A stretch of 45,819 bases of DNA from Bacteroidia bacterium (GCA_026391215.1 JAPLDX010000018.1:1-45819); one strand, 5' to 3'; positions 33,882 to 45,800 are shown, counted from the stretch's first letter. Made by a program: numbers and translations. Notes: a model not told the origin generated them from the sequence alone.

Positions 33882-35412
33882 CCCCCCGATTCTCTTCAAT
33901 AATTTTCACCAACAAACTGACAGCATCCTCTTCGGGTATGTTCTTAAGTACCGGAGTTAATCCCCTGTAAATATGTACTTTCCCCTCTCCTGCTCCGACA
34001 TATCCGTAATCAGCGCCTGCCATTTCTCCGGGTCCGTTTACTATGCATCCCATAATTGCTATCTTAAGCCCGTTCAGGTGTCCGGTTGCTGCTTTCACCT
34101 TTTTCACTGCATCCACGACATTGAATTTTGTACGCCCGCAAGTGGGACATGAAATATAGCGGTTCCTTGTTATTCTCGCTTCTGTGGCCTGCAGTATGGA
34201 GAAAGAGAGTTCTTTCAGCTTTTCTCCCTGGACCTTACCGCTGTTTGTAATACAAATCCCATCTGCCTGCTTTAAAATAAAATAACGTCCAAGCAAAGCA
34301 GCTGCATCTATAATGAGCTTTTCAGGATCGTCTTCCGAAAAAACCGGGCTGAGAAAAATTTTTTCGTTTGACTGCTCTAACAGAAATGGAGGAGTTTTAT
34401 ATGTGAAAATGAGCATTTTACCCTGGAAAGGCTTTCCGTCTTCTTTAAGGTATCTGCCATTATCATAAGTCAATACCTCAGGTTTATAATGAGTATCCCT
34501 TGTTTTAAAATTCTGCGAAATGACTGGTGTAGTAACCCTTCCTTTTGATCCTCCAAGAAAATGCAATATCTCTTTTGCTACAGGTATCTCTTGTTCGGGA
34601 TCTCCTGTTAATGAGACCCTGATGGTATCTCCGATTCCTTCTGAGAGAAGGGCTCCTGTCCCGGTAGCTGACCGTATCTTTCCTTCTTCGCCTTCACCTG
34701 CTTCCGTAACTCCAAGATGTATCGGGTAAGCAACTCCTTCTTTCTGCATCATACTGACCAGTAGCCTGTTGGCTTCAACCATTACAACAGTATCTGAAGA
34801 TTTCATCGAGAGCACCAGGTTATTGAAATTCTCTGACCGGAATATCTTTATGAATTCCCGTGCTGACTGGACCATTCCACCCGGGGTGTTTCCATACCGG
34901 GTAATAATTCGGTCTGAGAGTGAGCCGTGATTAATACCAATTCGAATAACTGTATTATTTTGCCTGCAGATATTGATAAGCGGGAGAAGCCGTTCATGTA
35001 CACGTTCCAGCTCTTCTTCATATTCTGTATCAGAAAATTCTGTTTTTATGAAGGCTGCTCTTTTATCAGCATAATTCCCGGGATTGATCCTGATTTTTTC
35101 AACAAGCTTTGCAGCCGTTTCGGCAGCAGCAGGGTTGAAATGAATATCTGCGATGAGGGGTGTGCTGAAGCCTGCCTTATGCAGTTCGTTCTTAATGTTT
35201 TCAAGGTTTTGTGCTTCCCTGACACCCTGCGCCGTAAGCCTTACAAAATCTGCACCGGCTTCTATTATCCTTATGCACTGGGTAACAGATGCGCTGGTAT
35301 CAAGTGTATCGGTGTTAGTCATAGACTGAATACGGACAGGATAGTTGCCTCCGAGTGGGACGGAACCGATGAGTATTTGGTTTGAGATGTATGGAGTCGG
35401 GATTTGGATCAT
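33865..35412 (-). CDS. ispG: 4-hydroxy-3-methylbut-2-enyl diphosphate synthase (IspG/GcpE)
   Basis: An iron-sulfur enzyme of the non-mevalonate isoprenoid pathway that converts MEcPP to HMBPP. From the ATG at 35412 it has 515 residues, longer than the roughly 370 of E. coli because of the extra central domain found in Bacteroidota and plants. The TIM-barrel half includes PVRIQSMTNTDT and PLIADIHFNP. The 4Fe-4S cysteines lie in SCPTCGRTKFN and IMGCIVNGPGEM. The final residues (EPPAS and the TAA) are encoded by the palindromic element, so the C terminus is probably replaced. Its ATG shares one base with the cysS stop (TGATG). Confidence 0.95.
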   Translation of the reverse strand: MIQIPTPYISNQILIGSVPLGGNYPVRIQSMTNTDTLDTSASVTQCIRIIEAGADFVRLTAQGVREAQNLENIKNELHKAGFSTPLIADIHFNPAAAETAAKLVEKIRINPGNYADKRAAFIKTEFSDTEYEEELERVHERLLPLINICRQNNTVIRIGINHGSLSDRIITRYGNTPGGMVQSAREFIKIFRSENFNNLVLSMKSSDTVVMVEANRLLVSMMQKEGVAYPIHLGVTEAGEGEEGKIRSATGTGALLSEGIGDTIRVSLTGDPEQEIPVAKEILHFLGGSKGRVTTPVISQNFKTRDTHYKPEVLTYDNGRYLKEDGKPFQGKMLIFTYKTPPFLLEQSNEKIFLSPVFSEDDPEKLIIDAAALLGRYFILKQADGICITNSGKVQGEKLKELSFSILQATEARITRNRYISCPTCGRTKFNVVDAVKKVKAATGHLNGLKIAIMGCIVNGPGEMAGADYGYVGAGEGKVHIYRGLTPVLKNIPEEDAVSLLVKIIEENRGEPPAS

Positions 35413-36881
35413 CACTCCACCTCCCATTCTGCTCCATCCTTCATATCTTTCAGTATTATCCCTGTCTTTTTCAGTTCTTCCCTGATCTTATCCGAGATAC
35501 CCCATTCTTTCCTGTCTTTTGCATCCTGCCTGAGGTTAATTATGATCTTCATCAGATCACCTGTCAGCTTATCATTGGATTTGCCTGCTTCTTCATCTTT
35601 TAACCCAAGTATCTCAAAAACAAATGTTCTAAACAGGCTTTTCATAATTTCTAGATCGCCTGAAGCAAGTCTTTCCGTGCCATCACTGGCGGCATTGATG
35701 TATTTGACTCCCTCAAAAAGATATGATAACAGTGTTGGGCTGTTAAGATCATCATCCATTGCTTCATAGCATTTTGTTTTTAGAGTAGATATATCAACAG
35801 TTGATGAAAGGGATGGTTTAAGCTTTTTCAGGGTTTCATGTGCCTTCATCAGCTTCTGCAATCCTTTTTCAGCTGCAAGCAATGCTTCATTGGAAAAGTC
35901 AACAGTGCTGCGGTAATGAGCCTGCATGAGAAAGAACCTGATAGTCATTGGACTATATGCCTTGTATAGCAATGGATGATCACCGGAAAAAAGCTGATCG
36001 AGCGTAATAAAATTATTAAGGGAACGGGCCATCTTCTGCCCGTTAATGGTGATCATATTGTTATGCATCCAGTACCGGACAGATTCCTTGCCCAGTGCTG
36101 CTGTTGATTGAGCAATTTCGCACTCATGATGAGGGAACTGCAGATCCATGCCACCTCCGTGAATGTCAAAAACTTCACCAAGGTATTTAATGCTCATTGC
36201 AGAACATTCAAGATGCCATCCGGGATATCCCTCGCTCCATGGGGATGACCATCTCATTATATGTTCCGGTGATGCCTTTTTCCAGAGCGCAAAATCGAAA
36301 GGATTGCGCTTTTCTTCCTGTCCCTCGAGACTCCTGGTATTTGTTTGTAAATCCTCAAGAACTCGTCCTGAGAGTTTCCCGTAATCATATTTCTTACTGT
36401 ATTTATCGACATCAAAATATACCGAGCCGTTTATTTCATAAGCATACCCTTTCTTCAGTATTTTGCTTATAAATTCCTGTTGTTCAATAATATGTCCTGA
36501 TGCCCTTGGCTCAATTGAAGGATGCAGGGTATTTAGCTGTTCCATGTTTTTCAGGAAGTTGTTAATATATTTTTGAACCACTTCCATAGGCTCCATGTGC
36601 TCCAGCCTTGCTCTTTTTTCAATTTTATCTTCACCTTCATCAGCATCATTTTCAAGATGACCTACATCTGTTATGTTACGGACATAGCGCACCTTATATT
36701 CAAGATGCTTAAGATAGCGGTATAGCATGTCGAAGGTTACTGCCGGTCGTGCATGGCCAAGGTGGGCATCGCTGTAAACAGTGGGCCCGCAGACATATAA
36801 ACCTACAAATGGCGGATGAAGAGGCTTGAATGGCTCCTTCTTTCGGGAGAGGCTGTTATAGATTGTGAAGTTGTTATCCAT
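35412..36881 (-). CDS. cysS: Cysteinyl-tRNA synthetase
   Basis: Charges tRNA-Cys. From the ATG at 36881 the protein has 489 residues. The class I signature HIGH appears as HLGH in [13 protein letters not shown], and the KMSKS motif reads KMARS in [14 protein letters not shown]. Zinc ligands are the Cys in LYVCGPTVY, the Cys in [10 protein letters not shown] and the His/Glu pair in [11 protein letters not shown]. An upstream in-frame ATG at 36935 adds a non-conserved hydrophobic stretch and was not used. Its stop overlaps the ispG start by one base, so the two form an operon. It is divergent from the methionine operon. Confidence 0.96.
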   Translation of the reverse strand: MDNNFTIYNSLSRKKEPFKPLHPPFVGLYVCGPTVYSDAHLGHARPAVTFDMLYRYLKHLEYKVRYVRNITDVGHLENDADEGEDKIEKRARLEHMEPMEVVQKYINNFLKNMEQLNTLHPSIEPRASGHIIEQQEFISKILKKGYAYEINGSVYFDVDKYSKKYDYGKLSGRVLEDLQTNTRSLEGQEEKRNPFDFALWKKASPEHIMRWSSPWSEGYPGWHLECSAMSIKYLGEVFDIHGGGMDLQFPHHECEIAQSTAALGKESVRYWMHNNMITINGQKMARSLNNFITLDQLFSGDHPLLYKAYSPMTIRFFLMQAHYRSTVDFSNEALLAAEKGLQKLMKAHETLKKLKPSLSSTVDISTLKTKCYEAMDDDLNSPTLLSYLFEGVKYINAASDGTERLASGDLEIMKSLFRTFVFEILGLKDEEAGKSNDKLTGDLMKIIINLRQDAKDRKEWGISDKIREELKKTGIILKDMKDGAEWEVE

Positions 36882-36948
36882 TGGTAAAATGATTATAAGA
36901 CAAAAATAACTTAAATCTTGATTCTGTCCCAACACAATTATTTTGCTA

Positions 36949-37095
36949 TGTACTCATCCCCCCAACCCCCTTCTCTGCTGAAGCAAAGAAGGGGGAGTAT
37001 TTTCTTATATTTCATTGATTATCAATTTATAACCAAAATACCTTCCCCCTCTTTGCTTCAGCAGAGAGGGGGAAAAGAAGGGGGTGAGTTCATGT
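36949..37095. repeat. C-tract palindromic element, type 1, copy B
   Basis: The outer arms ATGTACTCATCCCCC and GGGGGTGAGTTCATG are inverted with two mismatches. The inner hairpins TTCTCTGCTGAAGCAAAGAA and CTCTTTGCTTCAGCAGAGAG are near reverse complements of each other, and each can also fold on itself. An AT-rich spacer of about 45 bases separates them. It has the same architecture as copies at 14852 and 41038. Here it lies between divergent genes, upstream of the metY promoter, so a terminator role is unlikely at this site. Confidence 0.85.
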
Positions 37096-37122
37096 AAACA
37101 AAGTTGTTTACTGTCCTGTTTT

Positions 37123-37153
37123 TTTGCATTTTCCAAATTCCTTTATATATTTG
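37123..37153 (+). promoter_or_regulatory. Promoter of the methionine operon (TTTG, 19-base spacer, TATATTTG)
   Basis: TTTG at 37123-37126 and TATATTTG at 37146-37153 match both Bacteroidota consensus boxes exactly with a 19-base spacer. Transcription would start near 37160, about 35 bases before the riboswitch P1 stem, as expected for a riboswitch leader. This is the best promoter match in the window. Confidence 0.8.
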
Positions 37154-37194
37154 TTCCCACAAATCAAATATTCCTTCCTTTTAAGGGTGTTTGG

Positions 37195-37309
37195 TTTTTA
37201 TTAAGAAGGGCGGAGAGAATAGGCTCTGCGAAACCCTGGCAACCAACCCCGAGTACTCGGGGGAACGGTGCCAAAACCTAATCCCGGAAAAGCCGGGAGA
37301 TGATAAAAA
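37195..37309 (+). promoter_or_regulatory. SAM-I (S-box) riboswitch
   Basis: An aptamer that binds S-adenosylmethionine and represses methionine genes. The P1 stem pairs TTTTTATTA (37195-37203) with TGATAAAAA (37301-37309). P2 includes AGGG with CCCT (37207-37210 and 37234-37237) and contains the GGAGAGA purine bulge. The conserved CTGGCAACC follows. P3 is CCCCGA/TCGGGG (37247-37262). GGTGCC (37267-37272) is the conserved core partner. P4 is CCCGG/CCGGG (37283-37297). All expected elements occur in the right order. Location before metY-metX-hom-metH-metF fits perfectly. No clear U-tract terminator follows, so the expression platform is unresolved. Confidence 0.93.
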
Positions 37310-37364
37310 TAAACACGGAAACAATGAAGCTATTTCATCTGACCCGAAACAATCTTACGATGCA

Positions 37365-37386
37365 GCTCATGCCTATGGGCATGCGC
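37365..37386 (+). promoter_or_regulatory. Hairpin in the riboswitch leader
   Basis: CATGCC (37368-37373) and GGCATG (37378-37383) pair around TATG, with two further pairs outside one mismatch. It stands 56 bases after the aptamer and 115 bases before metY. No T run follows, so it is not an ordinary terminator. It may be part of the expression platform or unrelated. Confidence 0.4.
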
Positions 37387-37447
37387 CGGTAAGGATCCTG
37401 ATTTGGGAATAATCAATTTTAATTCAATTGCCGGATCAATGCAATGA

Positions 37448-38805
<1,358 letters not shown>

Positions 38806-38806
<1 letters not shown>

Positions 38807-39825
38807 TGAAGACACTACAATACAATCTCCCGTTTAAAACTGAGACCGGAGTTATTCTGCCATCCCTGGAAATAGCTTATAATACCTGGGGAAAGATCAA
38901 TCCTGAAGCTGATAATGTAATCTGGGTTTGCCATGCCCTTACTGCCAATTCGGATGTTGAGGCCTGGTGGCCCGGAATGGTGGGAAAGGGTCTTCTGTTT
39001 GATCCTGAAAAGAATTTTATTATTTGCGCCAATGTTCTTGGATCTTGTTACGGTACAACTGGTCCGGCATCAGTAAATCAGGAAACAGGCAAGCCATGGC
39101 TTAACAGCTTCCCCCTTATCACTGTCAGGGACCTGGTAAATGTTCATGAGATACTCAGAAGTCATCTGGGGATAAAAAGGATACATACAATAATAGGCGC
39201 ATCCATAGGCGGATATCAGGCTCTTGAGTACAGCATCATGTTTCCGTACCTGATTCAAAGGCTTATTCTTCTGGCTTCTGGTGCCAGGCAAACTCCCTGG
39301 GCACTTGCTTTCAGCGAATCAATGAGACTTGCCATGGAGGCTGATCAGACATTTATATCGGGTGAGCCGGATGGCGGCAAAAAGGGACTTAAAGCTGCAA
39401 GGTCCATTGCACTTATCAGTTACAGGACGATGATTGCCTATAACAGGACCCAGCAGGAGGAAGATGATGAAAAACTCACTTCTTTTAAAGCAGCTTCGTA
39501 TCAGGCATACCAGGGCGAAAAGCTTGTAAAGAGGTTCAACCCCTACTCTTACTGGTGCCTTACCTGTCTTTCCGATACTCATAACATCGGCAGGGGAAGA
39601 GGAGGTATAATCAATGCTCTTAAAAATATTAAAGCAAAAGTTCTGTGTGTGGGAATAAAATCTGATCTTCTTTTTCCTACTGATGATCAAAAATTCATTA
39701 CTGAAAATGCCGGTAATGCTGAGTATGTTGAGATAGATTCATTTTACGGACATGACGGATTCCTGATAGAAACAGAAATTGTAACAGAAATTGTCAGGAG
39801 ATTCTGGGAAAAAACTTCAAATTAA
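38806..39825 (+). CDS. metX: Homoserine O-acetyltransferase
   Basis: An alpha/beta-hydrolase of 339 residues that acetylates homoserine from acetyl-CoA, producing the substrate of MetY. The nucleophilic serine is in GASIGGYQALE, the acid in KSDLLFPTDD and the histidine in YGHDGFLIE. The early WVCHALTANSDVEAWW and NVLGSCYGTTGPAS blocks are characteristic of MetX. The elbow differs slightly from the common GGSMGGMQALEW. The start overlaps metY by one base (TAATG), indicating tight coupling. By family alone it could use succinyl-CoA, but the MetY partner supports acetylation. Confidence 0.94.
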
Positions 39826-39831
39826 AGAAAA

Positions 39832-41034
39832 ATGACACAAGAAAAATTAAGAATAGGAATGTTTGGATACGGCTGTGTGGGACAGGGATTGCATGATGTC
39901 CTAAACAGCAGTAAAGGCTTTAAGGCCGACATTGTAAGGATCTGTGTTAAAGACAGGAAAAAGAAGAGAAGGATACCTATGACGTATTTCACGTATGACA
40001 AGAATGATATCCTTAACGATCCGTCAATTAACCTTGTCGTTGAACTTATTGATGATGCTGATGCAGCATTCAAAATTGTGACAACGGCAATGAAAAAAGG
40101 AAAGAATGTGGTCACTGCAAACAAGGTTATGGTGGCAAAGCACTTTAAGGAGCTTGTTGACCTGCAGGAAAAATATAAAGTATCGCTTCTGTATGAAGCC
40201 TCTGCAGGTGCAAGTATTCCTATCATCAGGAACCTTGAAGAGTATTATGATAATGAGCTTTTATATTCATTAAGAGGAATTCTTAACGGAACAACTAATT
40301 ATGTCCTTACCCTTATGCACAACCAGGGGATTGATTATAATGTTGCCCTCAATGAAGCAAGGGAGAAGGGATTTGCAGAATCGGACCCTACGCTTGATGT
40401 TGACGGTTGGGACGCCAAATACAAGCTCTGCATCATTACCGGCCATGCATATGGTCTTTTTCTTGATCCGGATGAAGTATTTCACTACGGGATAAGCAAA
40501 ATCTCAAAATTTGATATTCAATATGCAAAAGAGAAAGGATTCAAAATAAAGCTTGTGCCCTTCGTTGGTAAAACCAATGAAAACACAATCACCAGTTTCG
40601 TGCTTCCCCGATTCATTTCCTCTGATAAATATCTGTATAATGTTGATAATGAATATAATGGAGTTATAGCTGAGGCTGCTTTTGCCGATAAACAGTTCTT
40701 TTCCGGCAAAGGCGCCGGCGGGCATGCAACAGGAAGCGCCGTGCTGTCTGATATTTCGGCCAACTCTTATGGATATAAATATGAGTATAAAAAATACCAG
40801 CAAGGGACCGTTACCAATTATACTCGTGATTTCAGGATTGAAGTCTATTTAAGGTATAATAATGAAAAGGACAGGGACTTATTTGGATTTGAGGAAGTGT
40901 CGGAATACTTTTGCAGCAGATTATACAAATATGCTATTGGTATTGTAAATCTCCAGCGATTATATACATTAAGAGAACAACTTGGTAAAATGGATGTTTT
41001 TATTATAAATACCGGAAGAAAGGGAATAAACTAA
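39832..41034 (+). CDS. hom: Homoserine dehydrogenase (monofunctional)
   Basis: A 400-residue NAD(P)H enzyme that reduces aspartate semialdehyde to homoserine. The N-terminal nucleotide-binding motif is GMFGYGCVGQGLHDVL. VTANKVMVAKH and EASAGASIPIIR are followed by the catalytic RGILNGTTNYVL and EARxKGFAESDPTLDVDGWDAKYK blocks with the substrate-binding acidic residues and lysine. No aspartokinase domain is fused to it. There is a short C-terminal extension after the catalytic domain. It starts 7 bases after metX, so the pathway step just before metX is controlled by the same riboswitch. Confidence 0.94.
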   Translation: MTQEKLRIGMFGYGCVGQGLHDVLNSSKGFKADIVRICVKDRKKKRRIPMTYFTYDKNDILNDPSINLVVELIDDADAAFKIVTTAMKKGKNVVTANKVMVAKHFKELVDLQEKYKVSLLYEASAGASIPIIRNLEEYYDNELLYSLRGILNGTTNYVLTLMHNQGIDYNVALNEAREKGFAESDPTLDVDGWDAKYKLCIITGHAYGLFLDPDEVFHYGISKISKFDIQYAKEKGFKIKLVPFVGKTNENTITSFVLPRFISSDKYLYNVDNEYNGVIAEAAFADKQFFSGKGAGGHATGSAVLSDISANSYGYKYEYKKYQQGTVTNYTRDFRIEVYLRYNNEKDRDLFGFEEVSEYFCSRLYKYAIGIVNLQRLYTLREQLGKMDVFIINTGRKGIN

Positions 41035-41037
41035 ACT

Positions 41038-41166
41038 ACACGTACTCACCCCCCTATCCCCCCTCTCTGCTAAAGCAAAGAGGGGGGAGTAAAGATCTGA
41101 TTTACAATTAATTTCCCCCTCTTTGCTTTAGCAGAGAGGGGGAAAAAGAAAGGGGGTGAGTACATG
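41038..41166. repeat. C-tract palindromic element, type 1, copy C
   Basis: The outer arms ACGTACTCACCCCCC and GGGGGTGAGTACATG are inverted with one or two mismatches. The inner hairpins CCTCTCTGCTAAAGCAAAGA and CTCTTTGCTTTAGCAGAGAG are near reverse complements. It occupies nearly all of the hom-metH gap, inside what should be one operon, so it may reduce or process the downstream message. The core GCTAAAGC resembles the AGCTAAAGCT core of the type 2 elements. Confidence 0.85.
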
Positions 41167-41194
41167 AATCTTAAGAAAGAAAATGTAATTTATT

Positions 41195-42325
41195 ATGAAA
41201 TCATTACTCGAAAATATTATTCAACAACGCATCCTGATCCTTGACGGTGCCATGGGCACTATGATCCAGAAACACGGGCTTCAGGAAGCTGATTACCGCG
41301 GAGCAAAATTTAAAGATCATCCGAAACTACAGAAAGGCAATAATGACCTTTTATCACTCACCAGTCCTGAGATTATTTTGGACATTCATAAAGGTTATCT
41401 TGAGGCCGGAGCAGATATTATCACTACCAACACCTTTAATGCCAATAGGATTTCCATGAGAGATTACGGCATGGAGGAACAGGTTTACAATATGAATTTA
41501 CATGCAGCCAGACTTGCTAATAAAGCTATTACCAGGTTTGAAAATTCAGATGAACCACAGCAACATTTTATTGCAGGAACCCTTGGCCCTACAAATCGCA
41601 CTGCATCAATGTCATCGGATGTTAATGATCCGGGAGCACGGTCAGTGACCTTTGATGATCTGGTGGCTGCATATTCTGAGCAGGCCCGGGGACTTATTGA
41701 CGGAGGTGCAGATATTCTTCTTGTTGAGACAATTTTTGATGTTCTGAATTGTAAAGCCGCTCTTTTTGCTATTGACTCGGTATTTGAAGAAAAGAATACA
41801 AAGCTGCCTGTAATGGTTTCGGTGACAATAACTGATGCCAGCCGAAGAACTCTTACAGGACAGACACTTGAAGCATTTCTAATCTCAGTTTCTCATTTTC
41901 CACTTTTCATTATCGGGCTTAATTGTGCGCTCGGAGCAGAACAGCTGAGACCGTTTGTTGAGGAATTATCTTCTAAATCAGGCTTCTATGTATCTGTCCA
42001 TCCGAATGCCGGACTTCCGAACCAGTTTGGCGAATATGACCAGTCAGCTGAATTCATGGCTTCAGTGACTGAAGATTTCATGAAAGAGGGATGGGTAAAT
42101 ATTATTGGAGGTTGCTGCGGAACAACACCTCAGCATATCAGAAAAATATCAGAGGCAGCAAAAAAATACAAACCGAGGATAAAACCGATAATTACCCGGT
42201 ATACAAGGCTTAGCGGGCTGGAAGCATTAACCATTACCCCGGAAACCAATTTTGTAAATATCGGTGAAAGGACAAATGTTTCAGGATCAAGAAAATTTGC
42301 TAAGCTCATTCAGGAGGAGAAATAA
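41195..42325 (+). CDS. metH: Cobalamin-dependent methionine synthase, N-terminal part (ends at an in-frame TAA)
   Basis: The homocysteine-binding module of MetH with the linker into the folate module. [15 protein letters not shown] and [13 protein letters not shown] start the barrel. The zinc ligands are C244 (GLNCALG) and C307-C308 (GGCCGTT). The frame stops at codon 377 (TAA, 42323-42325) just after [22 protein letters not shown], where homologues continue with Tyr and then an EAL-type segment. The following codons in the same frame read [20 protein letters not shown], so one base (TAT or TAC to TAA) accounts for the break. It is either a real nonsense mutation, a natural split, a read-through site or a sequence error. 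Confidence 0.9.
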   Translation: MKSLLENIIQQRILILDGAMGTMIQKHGLQEADYRGAKFKDHPKLQKGNNDLLSLTSPEIILDIHKGYLEAGADIITTNTFNANRISMRDYGMEEQVYNMNLHAARLANKAITRFENSDEPQQHFIAGTLGPTNRTASMSSDVNDPGARSVTFDDLVAAYSEQARGLIDGGADILLVETIFDVLNCKAALFAIDSVFEEKNTKLPVMVSVTITDASRRTLTGQTLEAFLISVSHFPLFIIGLNCALGAEQLRPFVEELSSKSGFYVSVHPNAGLPNQFGEYDQSAEFMASVTEDFMKEGWVNIIGGCCGTTPQHIRKISEAAKKYKPRIKPIITRYTRLSGLEALTITPETNFVNIGERTNVSGSRKFAKLIQEEK

Positions 42326-42355
42326 GGGGAAGCACTTGCAATCGCCAGGAACCAG

Positions 42356-44836
42356 GTGGAAGGAGGAGCGCAGGTAATTGATATATGTATGGATGAGGCA
42401 ATGCTTGATTCCGAAAAAGCCATGGTGAAATTCGTAAATCTTGTAATGTCCGAGCCCGATATAGCTAAATTGCCTTTGATGATCGATTCATCCCGGTGGA
42501 ATGTCATTGAATCAGCATTGAAATGCATCCAGGGTAAATCTGTTGTCAACTCAATAAGCCTCAAAGAGGGTGAAGAGGTTTTCCTTCATCATGCACGTCT
42601 TATAAGGAAATACGGTTCTGCAGCAGTGGTTATGCTGTTTGACGAAAAAGGACAGGCCGATACCTATGAACGAAGAATTGCAGTGGCAGAAAGATCATAC
42701 CGCCTGTTGATTGACAAGCTTGGATTTCCTCCGGAGGATATGATATTCGATCCTAATGTGCTGGCAGTCGCTACAGGCATTGAGGAACATAATAATTATG
42801 CAGTTAATTTTATCCGTACAATCCAGTGGATAAAGCAAAATCTCCCTTATGCAAAAGTCAGCGGAGGCATAAGCAATTTGTCATTTTCCTTCAGGGGGAA
42901 TGACAGGGTCCGTGAAGCAATGCATTCAGTGTTCCTGTTCCATGCAATAAAAGCAGGGTTGGATATGGGTATTGTAAATCCGGGCATGTTGCAGGTCTAC
43001 ACCGAAATACCTGAAGATCTTCTTGAACTCACTGAAGATGTTGTTCTGAACCGGAGAAAGGATGCTACTGAAAGGCTGGTAAAATTTGCCGAAGGATTGA
43101 AAAGTGAAGGAAAAAAGGAGGAAAAAAGTGATGAATGGAGATCATTGCCTGTTATCGATCGAATTAAACATGCTCTGATAAGAGGTTTTGATGAATACAT
43201 TGAACAGGATGTTGAGGAGGCACGTTCCCTGTTTTCAAGATCTATTGAGCTGATTGAAGGTCCCCTGATGGGAGGGATGAACGAAGTGGGTGACCTGTTC
43301 GGCTCTGGAAAGATGTTCCTTCCGCAGGTGGTAAAAAGCGCCAGGGTGATGAAGAAAGCTGTTTCCAGGCTGGCTCCTTATATCGAGAAAGAAAGTGAGA
43401 ATGAAGAGAAAAAGACAGCAGGCAAGATCCTGCTGGCTACAGTTAAGGGTGATGTCCATGATATCGGTAAAAATATTGTCAGCGTTATACTGTCATGCAA
43501 CAATTATGAGGTGATCGATCTGGGCGTGATGACACCAGCAGAAAAAATCATTAACACGGCTATAAAGGAAAATGTCGACATAATCGGACTCAGCGGATTA
43601 ATTACCCCTTCTCTTGAGGAGATGGTCCATGTCGCTGCTGAAATGGAGCGGAGGAAGCTGGCTTTGCCTCTTCTCATTGGCGGAGCAACAACTTCCGAGA
43701 TCCATGCTGCAGTCAAAATTGCACCTGCTTATTCACATCCTGTGATACATGTAAAAGATGCATCAAAAGCGGCAGGTATTATTTCTGAGCTCCTGCGCAA
43801 AGATAACAGTCAGTATGTTTCTTCAATATCCGTGAAGTACGGTAAACTAAGGGAAGAACATATCGCAAGGCGTGAAGAAAGAAAATTGCTTACTATAAAC
43901 GAAGCCAGAGAAAATAAGCTTATCACAGACTGGGATAATATGGAGTTTAATAAACCATTGAAACCCGGCCGTCATGTTTTCAATGAGCTTGACCTGAAAG
44001 AACTTACAAAATACATTGACTGGACATATTTCTTCTATGCATGGAAATTATCAGGAAGATATCCTGCAATTTTCAGTGATCCCGTCAAGGGCAGCGAAGC
44101 AAAGAAATTATATGACGATGCCCTGTCTTACCTTAAAGAAATAATAAGCCGCAAAATTATTACTGCAAAAGCTGTGTTCGGAATATATCCTGCTGTTTCG
44201 GATGGTGATGATGTCATTGTTTATCCGGAGACTAAACATAAGATTATTTTCAGATTTCTGAGGAACCAGGAACATAAAGAAAAAGGAGTCCGTAATCTTT
44301 CTCTGGCCGATTATATAGTTCCGGGATCCATGGGAAAAACTGATAATCTTGGCGCTTTTGTAGTGTCTGCCCATATTGATGAAAAGGCAATCGGCAGATA
44401 CAAGGATGATGATTATGCCATTATTATGATACGGATATTGAGCGATCGCATCGCCGAGGCTTCAGCAGAGTGGCTTCATGAAAAGATACGCAGGGAATAC
44501 TGGGGATTTGCCGCTTATGAAAAGCTTACTGTTGAAGAGATGCTGGCAGTAAAGTACAGAGGAATAAGGCCGGCTCCAGGTTATCCTGCATGTCCCGATC
44601 ATACTGAAAAACGAGTTCTGTTTGATCTTCTTGATGCAGAAAAGCTGATAGGCACCGGACTGACAGAGAATTTTGCAATGATCCCGCCTGCATCAGTGAG
44701 CGGTTATGTATTCTCACATCCTGCTTCATCCTATTTTAATATCGGTAAGATAGGACCGGACCAGCTTAAAGATTATGCTTCACGAAAGAACATGAATGTT
44801 GAAGAGGCTGCCAGATGGCTTGCCCAAAATTTATAA
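42356..44836 (+). CDS. metH: Cobalamin-dependent methionine synthase, C-terminal part (folate, cobalamin and reactivation modules)
   Basis: Same frame as the N-terminal part; together they span 1213 codons, close to the 1227 residues of E. coli MetH. Visible are the pterin-binding barrel ([34 protein letters not shown]), the cap helices ([20 protein letters not shown]), the cobalamin motif [11 protein letters not shown] with the axial histidine at continuous codon 755, [10 protein letters not shown] and the AdoMet reactivation domain ([18 protein letters not shown]). The open stretch begins right after the TAA at 42323. 42356 is only the first GTG, with no distinctive start signal. If the break is real, this half needs re-initiation or read-through. 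Confidence 0.88.
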   Translation: MEGGAQVIDICMDEAMLDSEKAMVKFVNLVMSEPDIAKLPLMIDSSRWNVIESALKCIQGKSVVNSISLKEGEEVFLHHARLIRKYGSAAVVMLFDEKGQADTYERRIAVAERSYRLLIDKLGFPPEDMIFDPNVLAVATGIEEHNNYAVNFIRTIQWIKQNLPYAKVSGGISNLSFSFRGNDRVREAMHSVFLFHAIKAGLDMGIVNPGMLQVYTEIPEDLLELTEDVVLNRRKDATERLVKFAEGLKSEGKKEEKSDEWRSLPVIDRIKHALIRGFDEYIEQDVEEARSLFSRSIELIEGPLMGGMNEVGDLFGSGKMFLPQVVKSARVMKKAVSRLAPYIEKESENEEKKTAGKILLATVKGDVHDIGKNIVSVILSCNNYEVIDLGVMTPAEKIINTAIKENVDIIGLSGLITPSLEEMVHVAAEMERRKLALPLLIGGATTSEIHAAVKIAPAYSHPVIHVKDASKAAGIISELLRKDNSQYVSSISVKYGKLREEHIARREERKLLTINEARENKLITDWDNMEFNKPLKPGRHVFNELDLKELTKYIDWTYFFYAWKLSGRYPAIFSDPVKGSEAKKLYDDALSYLKEIISRKIITAKAVFGIYPAVSDGDDVIVYPETKHKIIFRFLRNQEHKEKGVRNLSLADYIVPGSMGKTDNLGAFVVSAHIDEKAIGRYKDDDYAIIMIRILSDRIAEASAEWLHEKIRREYWGFAAYEKLTVEEMLAVKYRGIRPAPGYPACPDHTEKRVLFDLLDAEKLIGTGLTENFAMIPPASVSGYVFSHPASSYFNIGKIGPDQLKDYASRKNMNVEEAARWLAQNL

Positions 44837-44846
44837 TATATTAAAG

Positions 44847-45800
44847 ATGAGTGTTATAGACAAAATACAAAGTGCAAGGAGACCATTATTCACATTTGAG
44901 CTGCTGCCTCCGCTTAAAGGACACAGCATTGAAAGAGTATATGCGGCAATTGACAGGCTGGTCGAGTTTCAGCCAGCATATATAAACTTTACAACTCATC
45001 GTAATGAAATAACCTACAAGGAAAGGAGTGACGGGCTTCTTGAGAAACGGGTGACACGTCTCAGACCGGGGACGATCGCCCTTGCTGCAGCAGTAAAATA
45101 TAAATATAATATTACTGTAGTTCCCCATATCCTGTGTGGTGGTTTTACCAGGGAAGAGACTGAAAATGTGCTGATTGAAATGAACTTCCTGGGTATTGAC
45201 GATGTCCTTGCCTTAAGAGGAGATCCCCAGAGAGGCAGCCGCATCTTCATACCCGAAAAAGAAGGGCATACTCATACCTTTGAGCTAGTGAAGCAGATAG
45301 TCAATATGAACAATGGAAAATACCTCGAAGAATCTCTTGAAGACACCATTTCCACCAATTTCTGTGTTGGTGTCGCCTGTTATCCTGAAAAACATGTTGA
45401 AGCTCCAAACATTGAGACTGATATGGAGAACCTTAAACATAAGGTCGAATCCGGGGCAAGTTATATTGTTACCCAAATGTTTTTTGATAACAGCAAGTTT
45501 CTCAGGTTCAGGGATGAATGCAAAAAGATTGGGATTAATGTCCCTGTAATCGCAGGACTGAAGCCAATATCAGCTCTTAATGATATAAGGCTTCTTCCTC
45601 AGACCTTTCACATTGACGTACCTGGCGACCTTGTTTCAGCAATAAAAAAATGCACAACGGATAAAGAAGCCCGGGAAGTCGGGATAGAATGGGCGGTAAT
45701 GCAATCAAGGGAACTTATTAAAGAAGGTGTTCCCGGAATACATTATTATACTCTCGGCCGGTCAGATAATGTTGCCAGGATTGTGAAGGCAGCTTTCTGA
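44847..45800 (+). CDS. metF: 5,10-methylenetetrahydrofolate reductase
   Basis: A 317-residue flavin TIM-barrel enzyme that supplies 5-methyl-THF to MetH. FTFELLPPLKGHSIERV contains the catalytic-type glutamate, followed by VVPHILCGGFTREETENVL, DVLALRGDPQRG and GASYIVTQMFFDN, all conserved MetF blocks. The ATG at 44847 lies 10 bases after the metH stop and begins directly before the conserved barrel; an in-frame ATG at 44796 lies inside metH and is not used. The TGA stop is immediately followed by a type 2 palindromic element that runs off the window. Confidence 0.95.
   Translation: MSVIDKIQSARRPLFTFELLPPLKGHSIERVYAAIDRLVEFQPAYINFTTHRNEITYKERSDGLLEKRVTRLRPGTIALAAAVKYKYNITVVPHILCGGFTREETENVLIEMNFLGIDDVLALRGDPQRGSRIFIPEKEGHTHTFELVKQIVNMNNGKYLEESLEDTISTNFCVGVACYPEKHVEAPNIETDMENLKHKVESGASYIVTQMFFDNSKFLRFRDECKKIGINVPVIAGLKPISALNDIRLLPQTFHIDVPGDLVSAIKKCTTDKEAREVGIEWAVMQSRELIKEGVPGIHYYTLGRSDNVARIVKAAF

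Noticed and set aside
36949..37095. Repeated hairpins considered as a CRISPR array
   Set aside because: Only two inverted units are present per element, with no direct repeats of constant spacing and no cas genes.
37191..37412. Short open frame across the SAM riboswitch leader as a possible leader peptide
   Set aside because: It begins inside the P1 stem and follows the structured RNA, and there is no start signal or methionine-rich content.
42326..42400. A genuine second start codon for the C-terminal metH half
   Set aside because: The first GTG (42356) lies inside conserved linker sequence. The preceding AGGAGG-like bases code for the normal QEE residues, so they are not evidence of a start.
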